A DNA stretch of 39,974 nucleotides, taken from assembly GCA_964624065.1 (NCBI GenBank), contig CAZUWF010000021.1:1-39974 (forward strand), written 5' to 3'. Position 1 is the first letter of the stretch, and the number at the start of each line of letters is the position of its first letter. The translations under genes and the position numbers were made by a program. Under the pieces are notes generated by a model. It was not told the origin of the DNA and did not search any database. It saw nothing but the letters and a program-made list of their open reading frames with translations. The DNA is from UBA7960 sp964624065 (GTDB lineage Bacteria > Bacteroidota > Bacteroidia > Bacteroidales > UBA7960). This document shows, in pieces, positions 33,359 to 39,974 of the stretch.

Positions 33359-35131
33359 ATGGAACTAATAAAATTAACAATTGACAAGACGCCGGTTGAG
33401 GTTGAAAAGGGCACAACGATTTACCATGCCGCCAAGAATTTGGGAATCCATATCCCGACACTCTGTTACATGAACCTGGCCGATTTGAAAATAGAACACA
33501 AACCCGGAGGTTGCCGTGTTTGTGTGGTGGAAGTGGAGGGGCGCAGGAACCTAGCTCCAGCTTGTGCAACCGAGTGTTGCGAAGGAATGGTTGTTAGAAC
33601 TAACAGTATGAGGGTTTTAAATTCCCGTCGCACGGTTCTTGAGCTAATCCTTTCTGACCATCCGTTCGACTGCCTTATCTGCGCCAAAAGCGGTAATTGC
33701 GACTTGCAAAGTATGGCAATAAAAATGGGTGTCAGGAGCATTCCTTACGAGGGGGAGAAATCGACCTACAAGAAAGACCTATCGCCAGCAATAATTCGGG
33801 ATGTAGATAAGTGCATTATGTGTCGAAGGTGTGAAACTATGTGCAATGATTTTCAAACAGTTGGAGTACTTTCGGCAATTCATCGTGGTTTCGAAGCTGT
33901 TGTGGCTCCTGCATTTGAACGCGATATTGACCATAGTGAATGTACCTATTGCGGACAATGCGTTGCAGTGTGCCCAACCGCAGCTCTAACCGAGGTGGAT
34001 CACACCCCTCAGGTTATAAGGGCATTGGCCGACCCAACAAAAACAGTGGTAGTTCAAACCGCGCCGGCAGTCAGGGCTGCTCTGGGAGAAGAGTTTGGCC
34101 TTGAGCCAGGTACATTGGTAACAGGCAAATTGGCAGCCGCATTGCGTAGGCTTGGATTCGATTATGTATTTGACACCGACTTTGCTGCTGACCTCACGAT
34201 TATGGAAGAAGGAAGCGAACTGCTAGATAGGTTGGGTCGCTTCCTTGGTGGCGATAAATCCGTAAAATTGCCAATGCTCACATCGTGCTGCCCGGGTTGG
34301 GTAAACTTTTTCGAGTATTACTTCCCCGATATGCTAGATATCCCTTCAACCGCCCGTTCGCCTCAGCAAATGTTCGGCTCGATTGCCAAAACCTACTTTG
34401 CAGACAAGATTAAAGTTAACCGCAAGGATATGGTTGTTGTTTCGGTAATGCCCTGTGTAGCAAAGAAATATGAGGCCTCGCGCGAAGAATTCAAGGTTGA
34501 CGGAAACCCTGATGTGGATTTCTCCATATCTACAAGGGAGCTTGCTGCACTCATAAAAGGTGCCAACATTGATTTCAACGGCTTGCCCGATGAAGACTTT
34601 GACAAACCTTTGGGTGAGTCCACAGGAGCAGCAGTAATTTTCGGTACAACCGGAGGTGTGATAGAGGCTGCAGTGCGAACCGCCTACGAGCTACACACCA
34701 AGCAAACCCTCCAAAAGGTAGATTTCGAACAACTAAGGGGATTGGACGGTATCCGGGCCGCTACAATTGATTTTGGTGGAGTTCCGATCAAGATTGGAAT
34801 CGCCCATGGCCTTGGTAATGCCCGCAAACTTCTTGAGGAAATTAAGGCAGGAAAAAGTGAGTTCCATGCCATTGAGATAATGGCTTGTCCGGGTGGTTGT
34901 ATTGGGGGTGGAGGCCAACCATTGCACCATGGTAATTCGGAAGTAATCAAGGCACGGCACAAGGCCATTTACACCGAGGACGAATTGAAAACCCTTCGCA
35001 AATCGCACGAGAATCCTTACATTATCAAGCTTTATGAAGAGTTTTTGGGAAAACCCATGAGTCACAAGGCTCACGAGCTATTGCACACGCAATACTTTGA
35101 AAAGAAAATTCGCCATATTGACATTGATTAG
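33359..35131 (+). CDS. hydA: [FeFe] hydrogenase HydA catalytic subunit
   Basis: 590 residues, catalytic subunit of a trimeric hydrogenase that makes or oxidises H2. Domain order: N-terminal plant-type [2Fe-2S] (about 1-80), His-ligated [4Fe-4S] (H101, C105, C108, C114), and two [4Fe-4S] motifs (CIMCRRCETMC and CTYCGQCVAVCP). The H-cluster domain has L1 TSCCPGW (proton-relay C310, ligand C311), L2 MPCVAKK (C366) and L3 EIMACPGGCIGGGGQP (C510, C514). The C-terminal small-subunit-like segment follows (about 530-590). All catalytic residues are intact. With hydB and hydC adjacent this fits group A3, bifurcating type. Maturases HydEFG must be elsewhere. Confidence 0.95.
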   Translation: MELIKLTIDKTPVEVEKGTTIYHAAKNLGIHIPTLCYMNLADLKIEHKPGGCRVCVVEVEGRRNLAPACATECCEGMVVRTNSMRVLNSRRTVLELILSDHPFDCLICAKSGNCDLQSMAIKMGVRSIPYEGEKSTYKKDLSPAIIRDVDKCIMCRRCETMCNDFQTVGVLSAIHRGFEAVVAPAFERDIDHSECTYCGQCVAVCPTAALTEVDHTPQVIRALADPTKTVVVQTAPAVRAALGEEFGLEPGTLVTGKLAAALRRLGFDYVFDTDFAADLTIMEEGSELLDRLGRFLGGDKSVKLPMLTSCCPGWVNFFEYYFPDMLDIPSTARSPQQMFGSIAKTYFADKIKVNRKDMVVVSVMPCVAKKYEASREEFKVDGNPDVDFSISTRELAALIKGANIDFNGLPDEDFDKPLGESTGAAVIFGTTGGVIEAAVRTAYELHTKQTLQKVDFEQLRGLDGIRAATIDFGGVPIKIGIAHGLGNARKLLEEIKAGKSEFHAIEIMACPGGCIGGGGQPLHHGNSEVIKARHKAIYTEDELKTLRKSHENPYIIKLYEEFLGKPMSHKAHELLHTQYFEKKIRHIDID

Positions 35132-35175
35132 GTGATATTTAATTAACTTGTGATTAATCGAAAAAAACAATATAA

Positions 35176-35664
35176 ATGACTTCAGTAAAATTAAAACTCA
35201 AGGAAAACGACGTGCAGAAAATCAAGGAAATTTGCGCTTCTTTCAATAACGAGGCAGGCGAGCTGATCAATGTTCTGCACAAAACCCAGGAGCACTTCGG
35301 TTACCTTCCAGCGGAAGTTCAGGAAGAGGTTGCGTTGGGATTGAATATCTCCGTTGCAAAAGTTTACGGCGTTGTAACTTTTTATTCCTTTTTCACTATG
35401 CTACCCAAGGGCAAGTACCCTATAAGCATTTGCACTGGCACTGCTTGTTACGTTAGGGGTGCCGAAAAGGTGCTCGACGAGTTCAAGCGAATTTTGAAGG
35501 TACCGGTGGGCGAAACTACCCCCGATGGCAAGTTCTCAATCACATGCCTTCGCTGTGTAGGGGCCTGCGGACTCGCTCCGGTGGTTATGGTGGGAGACAA
35601 AACCTACGGTAGGGTAACTACCGACGGGGTAAAAGGAATATTGAAAGAATACGAGAACCTTTAG
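35176..35664 (+). CDS. hydC: [FeFe] hydrogenase HydC subunit (NuoE-like)
   Basis: 162 residues, the thioredoxin-like [2Fe-2S] subunit. A helical N-terminal domain (about 1-80) is followed by the cluster ligands in SICTGTACYVRGA and CLRCVGACGLAPV, a C-x4-C and C-x3-C pattern. It passes electrons to or from HydB in the HydABC complex. It is the last gene of the operon and is followed by a strong terminator. Length and spacing of the cysteines match NuoE. Confidence 0.94.
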   Translation: MTSVKLKLKENDVQKIKEICASFNNEAGELINVLHKTQEHFGYLPAEVQEEVALGLNISVAKVYGVVTFYSFFTMLPKGKYPISICTGTACYVRGAEKVLDEFKRILKVPVGETTPDGKFSITCLRCVGACGLAPVVMVGDKTYGRVTTDGVKGILKEYENL

Positions 35665-35687
35665 GGCTTTTAGTGACATTGAAATAG

Positions 35688-35725
35688 GGAGGCCACCATT
35701 GGGAAGGGTGGCCTCCTTTTATTTT
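35688..35725 (+). terminator. strong terminator of the hydrogenase operon
   Basis: A perfect 10-bp GC-rich stem (GGAGGCCACC at 35688-35697 and GGTGGCCTCC at 35707-35716) is followed by TTTTATTTT. Confidence 0.93.
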
Positions 35726-36440
35726 GGATCTTGTACCTTTAAAATATTCAATTGAACGCGTGGCCATTTTTCTTGTGGAGGCCAAAAAGTAAACTGTAAT
35801 GCTATTCGTTGGTTATTGCATAAGATTTTGTGGGAAACTGTGGTAGAATTTAGGCCAGTGGTTTTTGGGGAGCCAAAACTCATTTTTCACAATTGCTAGT
35901 TAAGATCAAAAAGGTCAATAAAGGTGTCATACACACCCTCCAAGCCCTAAGTTAGACCAATTTGCAAGTCAGCTTCGAAAGTTCTGCAACAATTTTGGTT
36001 GCAGAAGTCAATGAGAGAAAAAATTTGTCCCAATTTAGTGGTACGCAAAATTCTGTAATATTAATCTGGGCAGCTGATAAGCTTTCTAATGTTATGGGTG
36101 AAATTACCGGAGCAATTCCAATAGGAGGCGGGTGCACTTTGATCCCAAAATTGGACCCAGTACCTTGGTCGAAGGGTTGAATTACCCAAACACCATCTAA
36201 TGCAGTGTAGTTCCCAATCATGCCTTATCAGGTTGATCCTTCAAACCTAACAAAACATTCAAAAAATTGTAATTTTTAATGAAATTTGCAGCGAAGTTTT
36301 TGCAATTTTCTCCAAATATTCCAGTAAAAAATTCCGTTCGGTGGCCTTGTCTTGGATGCTTACTTCATTTAAGCATTGATAACCAATAAAATAAAAGATT
36401 CATAGGAGCCAGAATCAGTTTTTAAAAAAAAACCTTACAA
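35726..36440. other. gene-poor gap with one doubtful open frame
   Basis: About 715 bases with no recognisable gene. The longest open frame is on the minus strand at 35952-36221 (89 codons, product beginning MIGNYTALDGVWVIQPFDQG). I recognise no family, no signal peptide and no promoter in front of it. The residue composition is protein-like, so it could be a small hypothetical gene or a decayed remnant. The rest is AT-rich leader and tail sequence. Confidence 0.4.
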
Positions 36441-36472
36441 TTGACTTTTGTTTATTTTTTTGCCTATTTTTG
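36441..36472 (+). promoter_or_regulatory. promoter of the OmpA-family gene
   Basis: TTG (36441-36443) is followed after 21 bases by TATTTTTG (36465-36472), a TAnnTTTG match. The leader to the ATG at 36521 is about 42 bases. Confidence 0.6.
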
Positions 36473-36520
36473 TTTTACTAAATTAGAACCAATAAATATC
36501 ATCAACCTAAACCTAAATTT

Positions 36521-37609
36521 ATGAAAAAAACCATTTTACTTCTTTTAGCTGTAGCTATGACAATGGGTACCGTAGGAGCCCAAAGTGAAAATCGGCCGGT
36601 AGGTGTTAACCTCTTGGCTGGAATCAATGAATACTCAGGCGATCTTGGGAGCGGACTTTTTAAGTTTTCTACGCCGCTCGACAAGTATGGTTTTATTGGC
36701 GGGGGTCTTGACTTTCACCTCAATAGGTCACTGAACCTCGGTTTCGGCCTTGGCTTGGGAAGTGTTGGATATGGGAAGAAAAACGATCAAGGGGTATTCA
36801 ACGAACTGCTAATGGGCAAGAAGTTTGATTTCAACTTCAGGCTGATTTACAAGCTCTACAACGGTTATTTCTTGCCAGAGGACAGTTGGTTTGCCCCGGC
36901 ACTTTTCGGTGGCTTCGGCATGTCGGCATACAACTTGAAAGATGGGTTCCCAAGAATGATCAATACTGGCAACGACCTTACCGCTCCTCTAGGATTAATG
37001 ACAGATTTCAGGCTTAACGATTGGTTCGCCTTTAGGCTTCAAAGTACTCTATTCTTGACCTTCGATGATTCAAGAGATTTCAAGGTTAGCGACCGCAATG
37101 ATCTGTATATGGCTCATTCGGCAGGGGTGGTTTTTAGCATTGGTAAGTCCAAACCCAAGGATACCCCGGTCATTACACCACCACCGCCCAAGCCAGAGCC
37201 CAAACCAGAGCCCAAGCCAGAGCCCAAGCCAGAGCCCAAGCCAGAGCCCAAGCCAGAACCTCCAAAGGTTGTGGAATTCCCAAGGACCATAGTTTACTTT
37301 GATTTTGATCGCGCATTCGTTAGACCTGAGTTCTTCAAGAGCCTTGACGATGTTGTTAGGTATATGCTCGATCATCCAGGAGCAAAACTAAAATTGGATG
37401 GCCACACATGCACCACCGGTGCTGAAAAATACAACAAAACCCTTTCGATGGACAGGGCTACTTCTGTAGCAAGGTACTTGGAAAACAAGGGTATTTCAAG
37501 AGATAGGTTGGTATTGGAAGGGTTTGGTTACTCAAAACCAGCCATGCCCAATACAACCAAAGCAAACCGCGAGAAAAACCGTAGGACCGAAGTCAATCTG
37601 ATCAAGTAA
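36521..37609 (+). CDS. OmpA family outer-membrane protein
   Basis: 362 residues. Signal peptide (about 1-21), an eight-stranded-type beta-barrel domain (about 25-210), a Pro/Lys/Glu linker made of PKPE repeats (about 220-248), and a C-terminal OmpA/Pal peptidoglycan-binding domain (about 250-362; IVYFDFDRAFVRPEFF, LSMDRATSVARYL, RLVLEGFGYSKP, REKNRRTEV). It should tie the outer membrane to the cell wall. In the motif normally written GHTD the Asp is Cys (GHTCTTG), while the partner Arg in LSMDRA is kept. It is a single gene with its own promoter and terminator. Confidence 0.9.
   Translation: MKKTILLLLAVAMTMGTVGAQSENRPVGVNLLAGINEYSGDLGSGLFKFSTPLDKYGFIGGGLDFHLNRSLNLGFGLGLGSVGYGKKNDQGVFNELLMGKKFDFNFRLIYKLYNGYFLPEDSWFAPALFGGFGMSAYNLKDGFPRMINTGNDLTAPLGLMTDFRLNDWFAFRLQSTLFLTFDDSRDFKVSDRNDLYMAHSAGVVFSIGKSKPKDTPVITPPPPKPEPKPEPKPEPKPEPKPEPKPEPPKVVEFPRTIVYFDFDRAFVRPEFFKSLDDVVRYMLDHPGAKLKLDGHTCTTGAEKYNKTLSMDRATSVARYLENKGISRDRLVLEGFGYSKPAMPNTTKANREKNRRTEVNLIK
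37187..37258 (+). repeat. 12-bp tandem repeat in the OmpA linker
   Basis: Six head-to-tail copies of a 12-base unit (CCCAAGCCAGAG, with one base changed in copy 2 and another in copy 6) encode the Pro-Lys-Pro-Glu linker. Copy number is likely to vary by slippage without changing the frame. Confidence 0.9.
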
Positions 37610-37625
37610 GTTTTTCTTTACCAAT

Positions 37626-38936
37626 TTAACTACTCCTTGGCTTTTTTGTCGGGGAGTAGTTTTTTTTTGGCCGTACCAAATTAACCCCTATATGGCATTC
37701 GAGACACTTTCGCTGGCTGCAATAGAATTTGTATAGCTCCAATAAGGCCTGTGATTCGGAGGCATTAAATGGGCTTACCCCAACCGATGACCACCTCTCA
37801 ATAATTGAGTTAACCTCTGCAGGAGTTGCCACCAAGAATTCGATGGCCTTGTGGCTCGTCCTTTCATTGTTGGCTTGCCTGCCGTAAACGAATAGAACCG
37901 GTGCTACAGTGTTGATTATAATATTTTGGATCGATGAAGCCCCAAGGCCCTTTGATCGCCTCGTCGATTCTTTATCAAAGGTGTAATGGGTTTCCCAATA
38001 ATCAGAAACCTTGGCGGAGAAAAGGCTGTGTATTTCTTCTATTGTTTGGGCCTCAACCACATTTCTAAAAAAATGTCTTGTCCGGTGGAGTAGGGCCGCA
38101 AGTTGAGAAATTCTAATGGTAGGAAAATTTGCAGGCCTTAGCTTGGAAAATTTCCAAAGGCTCCCAGGTATGGGTTCAAGGCCGTACTTCCCCAATTGGT
38201 ATTTGTACTCCTTGTTAAGAATGCGAGCGTAACTATCATTGTGATTTTCCGAAAGCAATCCGGCTTGGCCCAAAAGAATGGCTTCCAATTTCTGCAAATC
38301 GTCACTATTTTTTTTAAGTAAAAGGTATGGTGTTCTCTGAGCTAAAATGCCAAATGGCGCAGAATTAACCCTGAATCCCAAGTTTTTGGCCAAAAAGTAG
38401 AAGAAGGTTTGCTCCCAGTCATTTTTGAAGAATGCAAGGTAATCGGAAACCTCCCGAGATTTGCCTTCAAGCCTTTCAACCATAAGTCTTTCCAACCAAT
38501 TTCGCACCAAAAAATCATCAACCCCATTAATTTGGTTTTGGCAGGGAATCCAACTTTTGGCTTTCACAAGGACCTCGTACCGCTCAAAAAGAGATTTATC
38601 GTAATAATCCTTGATCTCAAGAACATTAATGTTTTTCTGCTTGATTTCTTCCAAATGGCAATCATTATCGTGGACAAGGTGAAGAATAATGTTGTGGTAT
38701 TGCTCGTTAAGGTGGTGCTTGTGTTGCAACCATGCTGAACTCTTTAAATGTATTTCAACATTGCCGACCCATATCGTGCCGCCAATCTTAATTTTGGCCG
38801 AAAAAAAGTCGGGACCCGCATCAAGATTTTCAGTTCCGGGATGCAGTACTTCTACAGGTTCACCACTAGCCAAAACCAAATTCTCGTGATTAATTAGCCT
38901 ATTTTTCCACAAAAATGTCAAAAAATCTTCCTTCAT
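37626..38936 (-). CDS. DUF2851 family protein
   Basis: 436 residues, predicted cytoplasmic. The family signature is an N-terminal region starting MKEDFLTFLWKNRLINHENL, then VEVLHPGTENLDAGPDFFSA and WVGNVEIHLKSSAWLQHKH, which resemble a PD-(D/E)XK-like core, and a long C-terminal part ending in a Cys-containing CSQRKCLECHIG segment and a basic tail. DUF2851 is widespread in Bacteroidota and has no established function; nuclease-like folding is my inference. A possible -7 (TATTTTTG on the minus strand, 38975-38982) lies upstream. The 3' end overlaps the OmpA terminator. Confidence 0.87.
   Translation of the reverse strand: MKEDFLTFLWKNRLINHENLVLASGEPVEVLHPGTENLDAGPDFFSAKIKIGGTIWVGNVEIHLKSSAWLQHKHHLNEQYHNIILHLVHDNDCHLEEIKQKNINVLEIKDYYDKSLFERYEVLVKAKSWIPCQNQINGVDDFLVRNWLERLMVERLEGKSREVSDYLAFFKNDWEQTFFYFLAKNLGFRVNSAPFGILAQRTPYLLLKKNSDDLQKLEAILLGQAGLLSENHNDSYARILNKEYKYQLGKYGLEPIPGSLWKFSKLRPANFPTIRISQLAALLHRTRHFFRNVVEAQTIEEIHSLFSAKVSDYWETHYTFDKESTRRSKGLGASSIQNIIINTVAPVLFVYGRQANNERTSHKAIEFLVATPAEVNSIIERWSSVGVSPFNASESQALLELYKFYCSQRKCLECHIGVNLVRPKKNYSPTKKPRSS
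37628..37668 (+). terminator. terminator of the OmpA-family gene, inside the end of DUF2851
   Basis: A 9-bp stem (AACTACTCC at 37628-37636 and GGAGTAGTT at 37653-37661) with a 16-base loop, followed by eight T residues. It overlaps the last codons of the convergent DUF2851 gene. Confidence 0.8.
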
Positions 38937-39075
38937 TTCCTTTGCGGTAAGGTGGAGGTAAAGAAAAACCTTTTCAAAAATAATTACTTTTTGCTCTAAT
39001 TTGCCCGATTTTTTTAAACTAGATTAAAATAGGATAATTTTTCCTTTTTTTCTAACAAAACCGAGAAAAATGTCC

Positions 39076-39083
39076 TAAATTTG
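39076..39083 (+). promoter_or_regulatory. putative -7 element for the coiled-coil/zapA genes
   Basis: TAAATTTG matches TAnnTTTG and lies about 24 bases before the ATG at 39107. The -33 TTG is not evident. Confidence 0.45.
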
Positions 39084-39106
39084 TAAAAATCTTTTGTAAA
39101 AGCAAA

Positions 39107-39391
39107 ATGGAGGAGCTTTCTCTGACCATTCAAGGAATCAAGATCAAGGTTCAAAAACTTGCTCTTAGCAACTTGAGGTTGCAGGAGCGGATTGAAAAGC
39201 TTGAAGATCAAAACCGGATGTTGGAGGCCGCCATTGTAAGAGAAAGAGAGAATAAGGTATTGGTTGAGCAAGAATTGGTCAATAATGTTTTTTCTCAAAC
39301 TTTTGATAAGGTTCACTCCAAGCAGGCAAAGCAAAAGATCAATGAAATGTTGCGGGAAATTGACAAGTGTTACGCGCTTTTGAATAGATAG
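39107..39391 (+). CDS. small coiled-coil protein upstream of zapA
   Basis: 94 residues, almost entirely predicted coiled coil with leucine heptads (LSNLRLQERIEKLEDQNRML). It has no signal or membrane segment. Comparable small coiled-coil proteins precede zapA in Bacteroidota and may be functional counterparts of ZapB, which links ZapA/FtsZ; this role is inferred from position and shape only. The gap to zapA is 14 bases. Confidence 0.75.
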   Translation: MEELSLTIQGIKIKVQKLALSNLRLQERIEKLEDQNRMLEAAIVRERENKVLVEQELVNNVFSQTFDKVHSKQAKQKINEMLREIDKCYALLNR

Positions 39392-39405
39392 TTTTTCATT
39401 CTTGG

Positions 39406-39699
39406 ATGAGGGAGCAAGTTATTTCGATAGTTATTGCCGAACGGCCTTACAGGCTCAAGGTTAGAAGCACCCAAGAGGAGTTTTTCCTTCGGGAGGCCGG
39501 AAAAATGTTAAAGGAAAAGATGGCTCAGTACGCCTCGGCCCACGCCTTCAAGGACAGCCAGGATCTGTTGGCAATGGTTTCATTGTTTTTTGCCACCGAG
39601 AACCTGAACAATAAGGACAAGGCCGAAAAATTGGCGGAAGTTCAAACGGAACTTGCTCAACTGGATGAAGTACTCGACAATTGTCTTGAAAAATTCTAA
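39406..39699 (+). CDS. zapA: cell division protein ZapA
   Basis: 97 residues. The N-terminal globular part (ISIVIAERPYRLKVRSTQEEFFLREAGKML) and C-terminal coiled coil (about 60-97) match ZapA, which bundles FtsZ filaments at the division site. Residues AFKDSQDLLAMVSLFFATE are typical of the family. Length is normal for ZapA. The structured RNA candidate directly downstream recalls the zapA-ssrS arrangement of many bacteria. Confidence 0.88.
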   Translation: MREQVISIVIAERPYRLKVRSTQEEFFLREAGKMLKEKMAQYASAHAFKDSQDLLAMVSLFFATENLNNKDKAEKLAEVQTELAQLDEVLDNCLEKF

Positions 39700-39721
39700 A
39701 GTTCTTTGAAAAAAAATTGAT

Positions 39722-39921
39722 TTACCCGCAGTAATTCAGGAATACGTTTTTGAAACTTAACATCATTTCAAACAACTGGGAGTAGTTTGGTGTTTTAAGA
39801 ACAGGCCTTGCCACTTTTAGTGGCCCGTTTACGGGCATTGGAAGTTCGCGAAGCGCCAACGCCCAAAACTTGTATTCTTGGGGTTTCCATTAACCCTTCC
39901 TGAATTCTGTGGGTTTTTTTT
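39722..39921 (+). ncRNA. ssrS: 6S RNA candidate
   Basis: About 200 bases downstream of zapA with no coding frame. The 5' stretch ACCCGCAGTAATTCAGGAA (39724-39742) is almost perfectly complementary to TTCCTGAATTCTGTGGGT (39897-39914), giving a long closing stem that ends in a T8 tract, so it also acts as terminator. Between them lies a long, partly self-complementary region (for example CCCGTTTACGGGC near 39826-39837) consistent with an extended hairpin plus a central open bubble. Shape, size and position fit 6S RNA, which binds RNA polymerase; the identity is inferred, not matched to a model. Confidence 0.6.
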
Positions 39922-39974
39922 AATTTAATCTTACAGTAATATAATGGTAATAACAATTTTGATCGCCGCTTTTT

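Noticed and set aside
31547..35664. Possible complex I (nuoEFG) genes instead of a hydrogenase
   Set aside because: The large subunit has a complete H-cluster site (TSCCPGW, MPCVAKK, ACPGGC), and the NuoF-like subunit has the extra ferredoxin C-terminus typical of HydB.
37187..37258. Short regular repeats that could suggest a CRISPR array
   Set aside because: The units are 12 bases, directly adjacent without spacers, and in frame inside the OmpA-family gene as a Pro-Lys-Pro-Glu linker.
37070..37375. Open frames on the opposite strand and in another frame across the OmpA linker
   Set aside because: They exist only because the 12-base repeat lacks stops in several frames; their products are low-complexity and the OmpA frame is clearly the real one.

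Overview
The window reads as a chromosomal segment of an anaerobic member of the Bacteroidota, most likely a Bacteroidales/Marinilabiliales-type fermenter. The grounds are lineage-typical families (GldF/GldG, DUF4290, DUF2851, DUF5916, a ribosomal protein S16 with a long acidic/lysine-rich tail), AT-rich intergenic DNA, and repeated Bacteroidota-type promoters (a -7 element TAnnTTTG, several with a TTG/TTTG -33 element 19-22 bases upstream). No phage, insertion sequence, CRISPR array or integrase is visible.

Left part (1-8355). A truncated rhomboid protease gene and a small lipoprotein gene are followed by a minus-strand ribosome/tRNA operon (rpsP, rimM, trmN6). Next comes a plus-strand operon of an ABC ATPase, its permease, a YtrA-type GntR repressor, a head-GIN (DUF2807) surface protein and a large DUF5916 outer-membrane protein. 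A palindrome at the operon's predicted transcription start looks like the repressor's operator.

Middle (8498-25605). This part is mostly minus strand: DUF4290, a DUF4340 protein, dnaN, a UvrD/PcrA helicase, a DUF62 SAM hydrolase-like gene, gldF and gldG, with a plus-strand ABC-F gene between dnaN and the helicase. A second minus-strand run is amn, holA, an EVE-domain gene and cvpA. An aminotransferase gene and a GHL10 glycosidase-like gene follow, then tRNA-Arg(TCT).

Right part (25950-35664) is the most interesting. A cytoplasmic REC-histidine kinase precedes a tightly packed operon: DRTGG protein, RsbW-like ATPase, a non-canonical (putatively sensory) [FeFe]-hydrogenase-like protein, second DRTGG protein, PHP phosphoesterase, histidine-kinase-like ATPase, a cysteine-less thioredoxin-like ferredoxin homologue, and then hydB, hydA and hydC. 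The last three encode a trimeric NAD/ferredoxin-linked (HydABC, probably electron-bifurcating) [FeFe] hydrogenase. My reading is that the six or seven upstream genes form a hydrogen/redox-sensing and signalling module dedicated to this enzyme. Its promoter is overlapped by an 11-bp perfect inverted repeat and adjoins an FNR/CRP-like half-palindrome. The maturases HydE/F/G are not in the window.

The window ends with an OmpA-family protein, DUF2851, a coiled-coil/ZapA pair for cell division, and a structured RNA candidate consistent with 6S RNA.
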